Below, in pieces: positions 10,790-21,040 of a stretch of 64,000 bases of DNA; within the stretch, counting starts at the first letter, position 1, and each line of letters starts with the position of its first letter. The notes under the pieces are model-generated. The model did no database searches, had not been told where the DNA came from, and worked only from the letters and a program-made list of their open reading frames with translations. The position numbers and the translations under genes are program-made. The DNA is from Trachythela sp. YZ-2020 (taxonomy: Eukaryota; Cnidaria; Anthozoa; Malacalcyonacea; Clavulariidae): NCBI GenBank assembly GCA_016169945.1, contig JADLSH010000273.1, positions 1,469,001 to 1,533,000 on the forward strand, written 5' to 3'.

Positions 10790-12120
10790 GCTCACCTGCT
10801 CGAGCTAAAAGCGGCTTTCATTCTTTGTCCAATGTTGAATCTGACACTAATAACAGTTTCAAGTGACCATTGATTTCCTTGTCACAACTACTTACTGGAA
10901 TGCATTCAGTGTTTGCAGGATTGAACGTACTTGAACCACAACTTCCTCCAACAATCGTAGAATACGAACACACAGCCATGGTATTCACAGAACACTGATT
11001 TTAGCAACCTCGAACCCAAGCTAATAATTGAGCTAATCAGAAAATTGACACTTGTTCGCATCTCGCACGGGGTTATGCAAAATATGGCAATTGCGCTAAT
11101 TAAATAAATTAGTTCTTGTGCGCTTTTGATGTCAAACGGCACCAAATGCGCGCCTTTTTCTGCGTAGTTTTCAGCAGTTCCAAGGGTGACAACACATGCG
11201 ATTTTTATCGTGCGCTACACAATGCATTATCTTTTTAATAAAGGACCTTCCAATAATTATCTTTCTCTTTTATTCCGTATGACGGGTTCCTGTATTTTCC
11301 AGTATTAGCTGGAAACTCGTGATAACGTTTTGCTAAAGTGGAAATACGAAAACCCGGGAAAATTTGCTCCTTACATAGCCTTTTTTGGTTATAATTCCAT
11401 GTCCTACAATACACGAATTTAATCACTAAACTAATTCCCTTCACGGTTAGGGAGTTAGTGTTAGGGTTTGGATTTGGATTGGGGATTAATGTAGGACATG
11501 AAATTATTACCGCTTTTTTGATGATATGGAATGCATTAAGGTAGAAAATTTGATCACATTAGCTACCATTACATTTGTACTGGGCGGCGTACGGCTTTTG
11601 TATTGTTTACAATTTTCATTGTCTTGGTCATTATTTCTTCTTCGACACATTTAAGCCTTGATAATCTCTGTAAACTTGGCTAAGCGTATTGTAAATCGAA
11701 AAATGTTGTAAATGCTGGCTTATAATAATAAATTTTGAATTGTTTTCCAATCTCCTTGTAAATTTCGTGATGCTATTTTTAGATCAAAAGGTCACACAAT
11801 AGGCGAATGTGGTACGAACGTTTGAAGCTGCAGAAAATTTGGAACTGAAGTGCCCAAGAATTTTATTTTGCAGGGATGCAGGTAAGATAATGGTTGATTC
11901 ATTACATCTAGACTTTCCTGGTCAACGCATGTTCTAATGGGGTTTTGCGGGCATCGAAAATGTATAATTTTGCTGCTCGTTGAAATAGACGGAAATAACT
12001 TGAAAACTAAACAAGATATCTTTATGAAACTTTCAGCAAGAATTCAGTGGTAATTGAGCTATTGATAGGTCGATATCATTCCAAAATTAATTATATTGCA
12101 TAACAATAGTTTCATTTTAA
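10790..12120. other. Intergenic, no gene recognised
   Basis: Short unrelated frames only. A run of GGGTTAG-like words lies near 11442-11470 on the plus strand. No splice-framed exon, TIR or tail could be supported. Confidence 0.4.
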
Positions 12121-12129
12121 TATACAAAC

Positions 12130-12400
12130 ATGGCACGAATTCATGATTTAACTGCAGAGCAGCGAGCTTTAGCCCTCTTGCTGAGGCGCAAATTCAAATA
12201 TTCGTATCGGAAAATTGAGTTAACATGTCAAAGTCAAATGTTCTAAGAGTTATTAAGCGGTTTGATACTAAAAATAAAAATACCGAAAAGCTGAAAAAGT
12301 CTTATCAAGGTCGGCGTAAATCATTGACACAACGAGATGAGGGCAAACTCGAAAGAGCAATTATGCAACTCCGAGAAAGAAGTCCTAATTTCATACTTAT
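12130..12400 (+). pseudogene. Tc1-like transposase N-terminal fragment
   Basis: The ATG at 12130 opens MARIHDLTAEQRALALLLRR, KFKYSYRKIELTC, then a frameshift of one base. The other frame continues SNVLRVIKRFDTKNK and then GRRKSLTQRDEGKLERAI. This is the paired-like helix-turn-helix DNA-binding region of a Tc1/mariner transposase, including the GR-x-R-x-LT linker between its two helical subdomains. The catalytic DDE domain is absent: after about 12400 the sequence turns AT-rich and non-coding. It is a dead fragment. Confidence 0.7.
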
Positions 12401-12639
12401 CATACTTATTTTATTTTATTGTTGTATAATGTTTACTGAATACATGCATTATAGCAAAATATTTTTTAAATCTCGCAAATTTGCCTAACTGATGCATTGG
12501 TGTCGTATTACATAATGCTTATAGCCTAGGCTAATGCGAACAAAATTGTTGTGCAGATTGCGTATATTATGCTTATATGCAGATTATATATGTATATATA
12601 ATACACATATATATTAATGCCAAGTAACCATGTGTTTAT

Positions 12640-13030
12640 CTAAAAATAGCAGACTTTTTGCACAAGTAACCACAAGTAACCACAAGTAACCATTTGATTA
12701 AATATATAACTATATATGATATACTTACTTATATATGCTTATACTGATGGTTACTTATGGTAACTTGCGCTATTTATACTTGGATGATGATTATTCGTTA
12801 ACAAATAGCGAATCCACAATTTGTGTGTAACATTAGACAGTTATATTTGTCCAAAATAACTACACATTGCATCTTATTTGAATGCTTAAAGATGGTTACT
12901 TGTGGAGACGTGCGGTTACTTGTGCTATTTAGACTTTCTCGCATGATAATTACCTGTCTACAAATAGGGAATTCACATTTTGTTTGTAAAATTAGACTTG
13001 GTAGTGTATTTGTCCAAATACTTGAAATGT
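12640..13030. repeat. Degenerate tandem repeat, about 130-bp period
   Basis: Two diverged units, about 12746-12865 and 12893-13022, share the order GGTTACTTRTG, TTGYGCTATTTA, ATTACnTGT, ACAAATAGnGAATnCACA, TTGTnTGTAA, ATTAGAC and TTTGTCCAAA. Upstream at 12658-12693 the word CAAGTAACCA is repeated three times and is the complement of TGGTTACTTG. No protein is encoded. Confidence 0.55.
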
Positions 13031-13384
13031 AATTCATGCTAGCAAATAATTAAGCGATCCAGTCATAGATAGAATTGATGTGTCATTGAATGGCCAATAA
13101 TAAATATTTCAAATAGTGCCGGCAAGCATAGCTTGTATATATTACAACCATGCAAAATTACAATAATATAGCGCGCGCGTTTTAAGCTACACTATATATA
13201 AAATATATATATAGATAGCAAAATCTGCAGCAAACGTAGCTTTAGGGTACAATATTACGAGTCACATATTTATATGATAGAACGATGTTTAAAGAAGCCC
13301 CATAGCAATTTATAAGACTTCATTATCTAGCAAACTAATACTAACAAATTCCTAACTAATAGCAAGCCATAAGAAAAAACTCAG

Positions 13385-13640
13385 ACAATCAGTGACATTG
13401 TAATTTGGGACACTTGTAGAGAAAGGGTATTTTTGTACACAATTGTGCAAAATTCACTGGTAAACCCCCTCCCCCCGTTTCAATGTTGGTTTATCTGCTA
13501 GAAAAAGCATCGACAGCCTAATACGAGACAATAGCATGTAACATAGAAAATGCATGTTAGACTACCAACATTGAAAAGGGGGGAAGGGGGGAATTTTGCC
13601 TTTTCAGGCTAATCGGTCCAATAATTATGTCACTGATTGT
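13385..13640. mobile_element. Short palindromic MITE-like element with C-rich subterminal arms
   Basis: The left end ACAATCAGTGACAT (13385-13398) mirrors ATGTCACTGATTGT (13627-13640). Inside, CCCCCTCCCCCCGTTTCAAT then GTTGGT (13465-13492) mirrors ACCAACATTGAAAAGGGGGG, running to about 13590. The whole 256 bp is a single imperfect inverted repeat without coding sequence, the shape of a nonautonomous DNA transposon. No target duplication was found. Confidence 0.55.
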
Positions 13641-14000
13641 AGCTCGCATCGCCAAAATATGAAAATGTCTCAAAAATCACTAAAATTATTTCGAATGGAT
13701 TCAGAATTTATACCATTTTGCTAAGTATTGTAAGGCGATTATTGTGACAAATTATTACAATTTTCGATTTTGCTATCGTGTGCGGCTAAGACGAGAGTTC
13801 CAGGAAGCTTGTCTTAATAGTTATTCCGTCTCTCTTCGTGCCATATTACTATATCCTATAGTGCTATATATCTATAATTCTTTAGTGACGTCCCAAAATT
13901 CTAAAATTAAAGCTACAAAGCTACCTGTTTTATATGTTCCGTATATTGTCACTACGAGTGTTCACAAAAAAATTTGAGTCGATACAATTATTTCTGCTTG

Positions 14001-14440
14001 AGTTATTGAGTTTTGAAAACAATTTTCGCTGACGTCAGCATTATTTTCAAAGGGTTTCAAAACCATGTTATACACACGATTTAGTTTAAAAATGCTTGGT
14101 TAATGTTAAAAAGTTAGTAAGTGACATCTAATATGGCCTGAAAAAGAATCTAAATATTCTGACTGAAATTCGCTGTTATTTTAGCATTTAATTTTTAACT
14201 GCCATGTTGGATGACAATATTGGCACAATTCTGTAATTCAACATTTCGGCCAAAAATTAAATGCCAAGATATCAGCGAGTTTTAGCCAGAATGTTTAAAT
14301 TCTATTTAAGACCGTATTAGCAGTCACGTTTTAGCATTAACCAAGCATTTTCAAACTAAATTGTGTGTATAACATGGTTTTAAAACCCTTTTAAAATAAT
14401 GCTGACGTCACGCGGAAATAGTTTTCAAAACTCAATAATC
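14001..14440. mobile_element. Palindromic MITE, about 440 bp
   Basis: The end ATTGAGTTTTGAAAAC (14005-14020) is repeated inverted as GTTTTCAAAACTCAAT at 14421-14436. The inverted match continues inward through GCTGACGTCA, AACCATGTTATACACAC, AAAATGCTTGGTTAATG and AATTTAAATTC-like segments, to a centre near 14215. No coding sequence is present. The paired arms with a small centre fit a nonautonomous foldback-type DNA element. Confidence 0.65.
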
Positions 14441-14768
14441 TATCTATTGGTCTCCTACGCGTAATGGTCCATGGTTGAGTTGTCAATCCATAAGAATGCA
14501 GGATTCGTAATAGACCATGGGTGAGTGTATACTAATGTAGGGATGGGCTTTACCGGACCTGTACCCATGCTGTGTTAATGTAGGAGAAACCGAAAGTGGC
14601 CAGAGAAAGCTTATGGTGTTATAGAAGAGTCTGACTGAAAGCATTCTTCTAACATGTGACTGAATTGCACAAGTGGAATGCACATGAACTAATGACTCTA
14701 CCACGAACGCCCATATTCTCTCCTAGGTCTAAACCTCTTATATAAACATGCTTTACATAAACATTTAC

Positions 14769-15038
14769 CTGGTATTTGTGCCCATGAAGAACCCTTTGGA
14801 TTACTCAGTGTCACTCCTTCACGATAATAAATGTTTCGATGAATGTTCACTCCCCAAATCCCAGCTTTACCAACTGTTACGTGTTTCAAAGAACCGTTGA
14901 CATCAGACCATCCGCTTCCATTTCGTATGTAGATATTGCGTGCACTGTTCACACCCCAGATAATATCATCAGGGCTTATATCAAGTTGAGTTAATGCTCC
15001 TGATACAACAGACCAGTCTGAATTGGCGTTTGTACCAA
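14769..15038 (-). CDS. Tectonin-repeat exon (beta-propeller lectin-like)
   Basis: The minus-strand exon is bounded by acceptor GCGAACAG (AG at 15040-15039) and donor CAG|GTAAAT (GT at 14768-14767). It is 270 nt, phase 1 at both ends, so it can be duplicated or skipped without frame loss. It encodes TNANSDWSVVSGALTQLDIS, DDIIWGVNSARNIYIRNG, SGWSDVNGSLKHVTVG and IWGVNIHRNIYYREG. The repeats W-x-x-V-x-G-x-L and IWGVN-x-x-x-NIY-R are tectonin repeats, which fold as propeller blades in lectins of the fish-egg lectin type. Neighbouring exons were not found in the window. It is the clearest host-gene exon outside the EGF cluster, though it could belong to a pseudogene. Confidence 0.75.
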
Positions 15039-15059
15039 CTGTTCGCAAAAAGAAAATTT

Positions 15060-16090
15060 AATTCAGTGAGATAACGAAATAGATATTTGCAAACACTTGC
15101 CTTGTAGTACGTCCTTCTGTGATATATAAGCAATAAAGCACTGGATATTTCACAAAGGATTTTGGGAGGCTTTCCAAAACTTTTTGCTTGTACGTATTGG
15201 TAGCTAGCTGCAACAAGCAACCGATAGACTCCAACTTAATTGCAAGATGTAGATGACAAAAGGGCATAGGAACATTTGACTAATAATTTCCATCCTTAAA
15301 GATCTTTGGCATCATGTGCTTGTTTAGAAAACTGATTTCCATACTTTGAACTTCAGGATTACGTTCTGTAGTCTTTAACGTTTTAAATAACATTCTCAAT
15401 CTGCATTCAGTACTAAAATACTTTAGAGGGGTCCGGGGGTCATTCTCCCCGGAAAATGTTTGAAATCTGTGGTCTCAGGAATGCAAAATTCCTGTATATG
15501 AAAGATTATTCACTGTAACATATATCCATATTTCACTTCATTTCTATTTGGGGGCCCCTTTAGTTGGGGGCCAGTGGCAAATTTCCCCCTTTGCCCCCCC
15601 CCCCTCTGGGCGCCCCTGCCTGCATGTAGGTAAAGTGGTCAACTATGTGCCAACAAATTAAAGTGATATATCTCCATTGCTTCTTAATCCTAAGCTACCA
15701 GCAGTCTGGCTTTTAAGTTTTAAATGAGTCGCCCTCTGGCTTGGTTGGGTCTGGGTCAATCTGCAGTATTCCCAGGATCCCAATTTAAATGTATTACTAT
15801 GTATTGCACGTAATGTTACATGAATATATGACGAAAACGCATGAATAAACGAAAACAATTACATATTTCCTTGTCGTTGTGGTTTAAGACAATCTACTCA
15901 GGTTATATGGGTCAACTTTTTCCTCGCGTGGTTAGGTTGCTATTTTTAAAGACATCTTGGCGTCTTGAAAATGTGGTGCTAACATGCAACACAGGAGCGA
16001 TGATTCTTTGTAAACAAGCAATCTGTGAACTTTGCTATACTAAAACACTGTCTAGTGCATATCTAGTGTCTGTCCTGTCCTTTGCTGTCC
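15060..16090. other. Non-coding stretch with G/C-homopolymer decayed repeat
   Basis: 15420-15625 holds GGGGTCCGGGGG, GGGGGCCAGTGGCAAATTT and a run of thirteen C followed by CTCTGGGCGCCCCTG. The last word resembles the right end of a hAT-type element, but no matching left end or target duplication was found. The rest has no recognised feature. Confidence 0.3.
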
Positions 16091-16214
16091 TGTCATGTCA
16101 TGTCATGTCATGTCATGTCATGTCATGTCATGTCATGTCATGTCATGTCATGTCATGTCATGTCATGTCATGTCATGTCATGTCATGTCATGTCATGTCA
16201 TGTCATGTCATGTC
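16091..16214. repeat. TGTCA pentanucleotide microsatellite
   Basis: About 24 near-perfect units of TGTCA are followed by degenerate TGTCC units to about 16250. Because the unit is five bases, all three frames stay open and read cysteine, histidine, methionine and serine repeats. These apparent proteins are an artefact of the repeat. Confidence 0.95.
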
Positions 16215-16569
16215 CAGTCATATCCTGTGCTGTCCTGTCCTGTCCTGTACATGTCCTGGACACTAAAACCGAATCCACTTTGCCTGTTCGCAGGATACAA
16301 GTATAATGGGTGATTTTCCATATTATTGTTATTTGTACATAAATGATGATTTCACAATAAAATTTTAACCCATAGACATAGGTAAATTTTGAAATGATTT
16401 CTCATCCGAATTACTAATTAGTATATTTCAGGGTCCTTGTAAAATTTTTACTATAAGCACACATTCTGTTGGCGACTTTATCAGCTGAAGCCTGCTTTTT
16501 ATGTATTGTAGAATACTGGTCTGTCCATTTTAATTGGTGCCGAATATGTCCAAGATAGCCATTGACAGG

Positions 16570-17356
16570 CAGGGGCGTAAATGTGGGGAGTGTAGGGGGG
16601 GAGGGATGGTACACCCCCAGAGATTATGATCCAGTCGGTCTGAAAATGTGCAGTCGGTCTCAAGATATTCATTGTTAAATTGGACGCATTATGCCATGAC
16701 GCATTATGCCATTGTTAAATTGGACGTAATGCTATGCGAGACTGGCTAAATAGTTTAAGAGACCGACTTCAATCGTTGCATTAATTAAAATATAAAGTTT
16801 GCCGAATATCCTGTTTCAATCTTTGTTGTAAAGCGTTCTTCTAGAATGTCATTACACTCATACTGTGTGTGGTGTGCGTATGTTGAATATTTACAGAAGC
16901 ACTGAAGCACTGTAAATGCTAAAACAAACAACTTTGAAATAGAACCATAACATTGCCTGTTGCCAGAACTGCTATAATCTACATATTAAATACTTTATGG
17001 CAAACATATTGTACAGGAGCTAAACTTATTCTTATCCGGAAAAACTACATTGTTTTTGCGATATAATTCGAAATTTTTTACTGATTTCCACCTACAAATT
17101 GGAATAAAATATTTGTTCCGAACGCAGGAAATCGTGTGTACGAGGTCGTAGATTCAACATTTCCCAGAGGAGGATTCCCCTGGAGCCCCTTGTGAATGGA
17201 TGTCCTACTGCATCAGTCCTCCTATTCTGCTGAATCTGCCCCTGTGTACATGATGAGGGGAGGGGGGGGGGGGGTTGAGAGGTCGATCTGAATTTATGAG
17301 TCGGTCTCATTTCGAAACTTCATCCCCTCAGCCAAAAATCGATATGTACGGCCCTG
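16570..17356. mobile_element. hAT-type nonautonomous element with 8-bp target duplication
   Basis: The 787-bp segment begins CAGGGGCGTAAATGTGG and ends with the inverted partner ATGTACGGCCCTG. It is flanked by the identical octamer TTGACAGG at 16562-16569 and 17357-17364. Eight-base duplications and CA-G-rich short TIRs are hallmarks of the hAT superfamily. The interior holds G-runs and two copies of GTCGGTCT near 16633-16660, with a related word near 17300, but no transposase, so it depended on an enzyme in trans. Confidence 0.8.
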
Positions 17357-17848
17357 TTGACAGGCCTTGGCAGTGGCGAAGGCCGCTATGGCATTTTCAA
17401 AGCTACTTTACCAACAAATCTTGGTGCAATCAATGTATAACGAGTGTAGATGATTATTTAGCACACAAATGATAAAAAACGTGCATATACGAAGATAAAG
17501 TATCTGTGGCAAAAGTGCATTGTCGCTTGCCATATAGAGCTAGCGCTGGATTTTGTCATACTGAGCGAGATAATTATATTAAAATGCAATTGTAAAGACC
17601 AAGTGAACATATTGACTAAAATGTCTCAAAAAGAATGATTGGTTCATGAATGACTGTTCGGTAAAACCTCGCATTCAACAGCTAAAAGCAAAGCATTATT
17701 TGGGTTTAATAAGGCACTTTAAAGTATATATACTGGGGTATATCTAATTTGAGCAATGTTTTGCGCTGCCATGGGTTTGCCCACTTTGCCGTCGATATAG
17801 CTATAGTATAGGAACCAACGCATATATTGATCAACTTGGCTGCTTGGT

Positions 17849-18190
17849 TTATTCATATATCGCTTTACCGAAACGGAGCTGTAAGCTTTTTACTCAAAGT
17901 TCCTGACGGATATCACTAAAATTTGGCTGATAGAATGTACATAATCATATATATTGCAACATCTCTACAAAATATCACTACCAAAGCTATAGACTATACA
18001 GTATTTCAAATTTGAGTAGGGTTAACTTACATAAGTATCTGCTCGATTTATTCATATTTCGTTTTGCTCAAATGGAGCCAGCTTTAAACTTAAAGTAACT
18101 TAAAAACGGATATTACGAAGATTTGGCAATTCAATATATGTCTATAATTGGATTGTAACTTATCTACTAAAAATCGATCACTATACCAAA
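17849..18190. repeat. Old imperfect direct duplication, about 200-bp period
   Basis: The order ATTCATAT, TCGnTTTnC, AAnGGAGC, CTTAAAGT-like, GACGGATAT, AnATTTGGC, then ATGTnnATAAT appears at about 17850-17960 and again at 18045-18155. It is too diverged for a precise unit boundary, and no function is apparent. No gene was recognised in 17365-18524. Confidence 0.4.
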
Positions 18191-18524
18191 ATTACTATTT
18201 GAAATGAGTGGAGCACAAACCGCTTCCTCAACCTGTGTCTCGCTCGTTGTGATAAGATAGTAATCTGTATTTCTTATTACCCGCTTTAGAAATAATTATT
18301 ATGATGTGATTTGTTTCAAGTTGTATACTTTAGTACTTTTATGCCTCTGCTATGGATAATTGTCATCAACTTAGGAAATACAGTTTTAAGCTAACTCTAT
18401 ATCAAACTTTAGAACGCAAGTTTCCGAAAAATGTTGATCATTTAAAAGCATACCAAACGCAAGTATATATTTGCTTGTTAGAATATCATATTGAATCATA
18501 TTCTATATACTCTTGAGGCAGTTC

Positions 18525-19400
18525 GTTTATGGGGAATAAACAATCAGTATACTTTTGGGGAAGAAGTATTCCAAGATATCAGCTTCAGACCCAGAGACTC
18601 TAGCCACCTCACACAGAAATTTATATTGAAAAATTAGGGACTGTTCAGGCGGTTCTGTGGACCTTGGTCAGGTTAAGGACCGGCTTCAATGCCCTTTGGT
18701 CAGGCTAGGGACTGTCCAAATGTGTTCTTGGTGAGGTACGTCAGAGGTCGCGACCCCTGACAAGCATTATAATGCAGTTCAGTACAATGTTAGGTATGTG
18801 ACAATGAGTAGGGATGTCGCTTGTCATAAACACAAGAGTACTTCACCCCAACACAAGCAGGGCAAATGAATAGAAAAATATGCTTAGGTGTATATTAAAA
18901 TAGAAAATAAAAATAAATAAATTAAAAAGGAAATTATGCTGTCATAGTCAGCTCTGTTTGTCGTGTTACCAACACTCCAACTGTGAACTATTGAGATAGA
19001 AGCTTTGTGGGAAGCTGCTGTTTGTCTTGGTCCCATCCAGGTTTCCTGTATCGCAGGTTTTTCCTGGCCTCCCTGACATTCTAGCTGCAGTATGAATGAT
19101 GGTAATGCTCAAACAGGAGTCTTACTATCATCTAGCACAAGCTGTTTTCTATATGATCACAGCTTTGTTGGAGATGGGTCCCTTCGACTATAGGGAATAC
19201 ACATTCTGTGTATTTGTGGGGTTGAAATTTTCTCAATGATCAACTTCAGCCCATAGACTCAGGTTATTTAATGGAAATATGATCAGTCGAATCGTAAGAA
19301 TTGTCCAAGGGGGTTATCACCCCTTGGTTGAGGTAATGTCGCAGGGGGTTGCTACCCCGAGGGCAGGCTCTATCGGAGTTTTTACTCCTAGGGCATTTTG
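18525..19400. repeat. Imperfect direct duplication with GGGGTT words
   Basis: About 18525-18700 and 19190-19330 share the order GGGAATAnAC, ATAnTTTTGGGG or equivalent, CAACTTCAGnCC, AGAGACTC, ATATTGA-like and GACTGTnCA. The second copy is followed by GGGGTTATCACCCC-type small inverted words. No coding sequence was recognised anywhere in 18190-19700. Confidence 0.35.
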
Positions 19401-19701
19401 TCTCTCCTAGCTGGTCTCGTGTATACCCTTGCGGGATGGAAACATAGGCTATGATGAGTATTTCGGGTGACCAGAGTTTAAGAGTGTAAACATATATAAT
19501 TGGTTTACTTCACAAAGTGTTGTTTCTGTTTACCGTTTTTTCATATATAACGGTCTTGGATCATTAACCACCGGCAAATAGTTCAGCGCTTTACCAATGC
19601 CAAATATAATTACTAGCCCTTTTCCTCTCACTCGCACCTCCTACTGGCGACAGACGCAAAAAGAAATATATCTTAATAATTCTCGACTTCAATGCGAATA
19701 C

Positions 19702-19835
19702 AATGTTTCAGAAAGACAATGTCGCGTACAAATGAGTAATTATAAGCTAAGCAAAAGGCCAGAGTACAGCTTTGCTATGCTTAATTACGAAATATATTTA
19801 GAAATGCCATGATACTATAATATACCAATATATAT
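19702..19835. repeat. Dispersed 130-bp repeat ending in a TA tract (second copy at 31411-31550)
   Basis: The block starting AGAAAGACAATGTCGCGTAC and running through AAGGCCAGAGTACAGC to AGAAATGCCAT is repeated almost base for base at 31411-31515. Both copies then run into ATATAT. Here the TA tract borders the inverted Penelope-like copy; at 31.5 kb it borders the duplicated EGF segment. It is a short dispersed repeat of unknown class. Confidence 0.65.
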
Positions 19836-19929
19836 ATATATGAATGTGCTTGTGGAAACATGTCTGGTATATTATGAACTTGTTGTATTGATTTCTTCAG
19901 ACATAAAATTAACTATTTATTTGTTAATA

Positions 19930-19965
19930 TCCAAACGTTTCGCCGGTCAAGGCTTCTTCAGTGGA
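19930..19965 (-). ncRNA. Hammerhead-like ribozyme motif in the inverted PLE unit
   Basis: This is the same motif on the minus strand, with the same stem I, box 1, stem II and GAAA words. It would be read only in transcripts of the inverted copy. Confidence 0.55.
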
Positions 19966-20172
19966 ATGGTTAGTAGCAATATTAAGATCCTAGTGTATAT
20001 ACAGGCGTGTCTAATTACAAATTCTAGCTTAGTTCTATTATAAACGGAAGTAATAAAATACTAATCATGCATTAGTAATAAGTTGTTTTAGGATATAATT
20101 CTACTTTAGGGAACATTATAAATTCTATAGGTTAAACACAGTTTCTATATAAAATACTAGGTTAAAATCTAT

Positions 20173-20520
20173 CTATATACAAATTGTTCTCCCAACACAA
20201 CCGTTCATAATGTCTTCAGGTTGGTTCTGTATTTCAAAAGCCTCTATATATCTTCGTTCCTCGTCATTTCGGATATTTGAATGCAAAATCCTCCAAGTGA
20301 TCTTATTTCCTTTACGATTCTTATGTGATGATAAATGTTTAAACACAGTTTGCTTCTCCATTGTTAAATGTTCTTTAATTCGTGTTCCTATTGTTCTGCT
20401 AGTCTCTCCTATGTAGATGGTCCGCATGTTACACACTTAATTTCGTAAATGACATTCTTCTTCAAGCACAGCGATTCGGTTTGGTGGCTAATTTACATGT
20501 TTCGCAGTTACGTGGGCAGT
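20173..20520 (-). pseudogene. PLE GIY-YIG C-terminal fragment in the inverted unit
   Basis: This minus-strand copy starts in the CETCKLATKP region and continues to the element's normal stop after CVGRTICI. Compared with 23088-23436 it carries a small insertion in the CLKKNV region, which shifts the frame before TIYIGETSRT. It is 5'-truncated and non-functional, but it provides an internal comparison copy for the main element. Confidence 0.8.
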
Positions 20521-20524
20521 TTTA

Positions 20525-20727
20525 AAGAACATTTAACAATGGAGAAGCAAACTGTGTTTAAACATTTATCATCACATAAGAATCGTAAAGGAAATAAGAT
20601 CACTTGGAGGATTTTGCATTCAAATATCCGAAATGACGAGGAACGAAGATATATAGAGGCTTTTGAAATACAGAACCAACCTGAAGACATTATGAACGTT
20701 TGTGTTGGGAGAACAATTTGTATATAG
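20525..20727 (+). pseudogene. PLE GIY-YIG C-terminal fragment in the 5' terminal unit
   Basis: From 20525 this repeats the last 68 or so codons of the element (EHLTMEKQTVFKHLSSHKN through VCVGRTICI and stop). It comes from the terminal part of a preceding unit in a tandem arrangement. A glycine at the end of the main copy (NGCVG) is valine here (NVCVG). It is not translated as an independent protein; the upstream frame from 20449 is fortuitous. Confidence 0.75.
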
Positions 20728-20936
20728 ATAGATTTTAACCTAGTATTTTATATATAGAAACTGTGTTTAACCTATAGAATTTATAATGTTCCCTAAAGTA
20801 GAATTATATCCTAAAACAACTTATTACTAATGCATGATTATTATTTTATTACTTCCGTTTATAATAGAACTAAGCTAGAATTTGTAATTAGACACGCCTG
20901 TATATACACTAGGATCTTAATATTGCTACTAACCAT

Positions 20937-20972
20937 TCCACTGAAGAAGCCTTGACCGGCGAAACGTTTGGA
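20937..20972 (+). ncRNA. Hammerhead-like ribozyme motif in the 5' PLE unit
   Basis: TCCA (20937-20940) and TGGA (20969-20972) pair as stem I around CTGAAGA (box 1, matching CUGANGA), a GCC/GGC stem II with one unpaired A, and GAAA (20961-20964). Stem III is the self-complementary ACGT, and the predicted cleavage is after T20968. Short palindromic stem III is usual for PLE hammerheads, which may act as dimers. The bulged A in stem II suggests reduced activity. Confidence 0.6.
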
Positions 20973-21040
20973 TATTAACAAATAAATAGTTAATTTTATG
21001 TCTGAAGAAATCAATACAACAAGTTCATAATATACCAGAC

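Noticed and set aside
13744..13977. 77-codon frame with basic and hydrophobic residues
   Set aside because: No motif, splice signal or homology by eye; expected by chance in AT-rich DNA.
15560..15625. Complete hAT element ending GGGCGCCCCTG near 15620
   Set aside because: No matching left terminus or 8-bp duplication was found upstream; only an isolated end-like word.
15841..16313. Cys/His/Met-rich frames across 16.09-16.25 kb
   Set aside because: All three frames are open because TGTCA has no stop in any phase; pure microsatellite artefact.
20449..20727. Plus frame reading through the junction of inverted and direct PLE units as a new fusion protein
   Set aside because: The N-terminal part is antisense PLE sequence; the fusion arises from the head-to-head junction and has no start context.
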